From: Myroides guanonis
Lineage (GTDB): Bacteria; Bacteroidota; Bacteroidia; Flavobacteriales; Flavobacteriaceae
Reading direction: 5' to 3'
Length of the DNA: 64,000 nt
NCBI RefSeq assembly: GCF_900114085.1
Contig: NZ_FORU01000001.1
Location: 390,637-454,636, forward strand
Below are positions 63,466 to 64,000 of this stretch, piece after piece. Each line of letters begins with the position of its first letter. Position 1 is the first letter of the stretch. Under the pieces are notes generated by a model. That model had not been told where the DNA came from and made no database searches. It worked only from the letters and a program-made list of their open reading frames with translations. Position numbers and translations under genes: made by a program.

Positions 63466-63999
63466 AATAATGAAACAGCACCAAAATTTGAAATCTTTGA
63501 TGATCGATTAGAGATAACTTCTAACGGTGGTTTGCCTACATCACTTTTGAAAGAAGAGTTCTTTGAAGGTTTCACTATTCCTCGTAATAAAGAATTGATG
63601 CGTATTTTTAAAGATTTAGATTTAGTAGAACAATTAGGGTCAGGAATTCCGAGGATTTTACAAGCTTACCCAAAAGATTGCTTCTATTTTTCTGAAAACT
63701 TTTTAAGAATAACGTTGCCTTCAACAGAATCAGTAATTCGCACCATGCAAGATACCATGCAAGACACCATGCAGGTTAGAGAGTTGTTAAAGGTGTTTAC
63801 AGGAATACATACTAGAGAAGAATTGCAACAAATACTTGGATTAGCAAATAGAGATTATTTTAGAAAGTTCTATTTAAAACCTGCCATTGAAGCTAACCTA
63901 ATAGGTTTGACTTTACCTGATAAACCAACGAGTAGTAAACAACAGTACTTCTTAACTCAAAAAGGAGAAGAGTTCGTCAGATTATTGAAGAAGGATTAG
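63466..63999 (+). pseudogene. C-terminal part of an AlbA_2/RecG-like ATP-binding protein
   Basis: The frame reads NETAPKFEIFDDRLEITSNG then GLPTSLLKEEFFEGFTIPRN, KDLDLVEQLGSGIPRILQAY, matching the C-terminal ATP-binding domain (HATPase_c_4) of AlbA_2/Schlafen-type putative transcriptional regulators. The AlbA_2 part and the start codon are missing; upstream is repeat sequence. A 12-base repeat gives TMQDTMQDTMQ near residue 75-85 of the remnant. A winged-helix tail (RNYFRKFYLKPAIE-like, YFLTQKGEEFV) and stop codon are intact. Confidence 0.7.
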
Positions 64000-64000
64000 A

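Noticed and set aside
63161..63484. Minus-strand 107-residue frame
   Set aside because: Made of phrase-repeat words (CGCTATGCTCGTG-type, read in antisense) and overlaps the AlbA_2 remnant; no domain character.

Overview
This AT-rich window comes from a Bacteroidota chromosome, most likely a member of the Flavobacteriaceae. The supporting signs are LytTR/His_kinase two-component pairs, a Reg_prop sensor kinase, a GLPGLI protein next to a carboxypeptidase-regulatory-like outer-membrane barrel, many signal peptides and lipoproteins, and promoters of the TTG-N19/20-TAnnTTTG type. No rRNA or tRNA was seen. The species cannot be told from the sequence alone.

Layout. 1-12.5 kb is ordinary chromosome: a LytTR regulator and kinase, a DUF5694 protein, an alpha/beta hydrolase, a thioredoxin-like lipoprotein, an AraC regulator with a VOC protein, lipoproteins, a DinB protein, a decayed DUF347/COG4705 membrane gene and a secreted coiled-coil protein. 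12.5-22.5 kb is a decayed stretch holding a DedA protein, the GLPGLI/outer-membrane pair, IS transposase scraps, a HEAT-repeat gene lacking a normal start, a truncated Rpn-family nuclease, a ParDE toxin-antitoxin pair, an SdpI-like protein and pyrimidine-rich intergenic repeats. 22.5-26.2 kb is a second two-component system. 26.4-30.1 kb is an accessory operon: a small DUF6140-like protein, a WYL regulator, an exported von Willebrand A (vWA) protein, a membrane-anchored protein with a C-terminal HNH-like domain, and a stand-alone second copy of that domain. 31.7-32.2 kb is a Phd/YoeB toxin-antitoxin pair with a clear operator. 32.4-38.3 kb is a four-gene operon containing a DUF692 (multinuclear iron oxidase) enzyme, its HvfC-like partner, a large VioB-type ferritin-like protein with a cysteine-rich tail, and a large unknown protein. 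39-40 kb is the intact Rpn paralogue.

40.4-62.5 kb is a dense defence island. A Gabija-like operon comes first (UDG-like protein, OLD-type ATPase/TOPRIM nuclease, UvrD-like helicase, putative AbiC), then a lone HEPN-like gene. On the other strand follow an ApeA-like HEPN protein with a Mrr-STAND NTPase, another HEPN protein, an unrecognised 559-residue protein, a DUF262/HNH (GmrSD-like) protein with a second AbiC-like protein, and a KGGxGR-type ATPase with a small HEPN-like partner and a helix-turn-helix protein. The 3' end of a group II intron lies inside the island. Past its right edge is a candidate structured RNA of about 260 nt closed by a strong hairpin terminator, then the broken end of an AlbA_2/RecG-like ATP-binding gene.

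The best candidates for undescribed biology are the vWA/WYL/membrane-HNH operon, the DUF692-ferritin operon with the large cysteine-rich protein, the Mrr-STAND/HEPN pair, the KGGxGR ATPase/HEPN pair, and the structured RNA.
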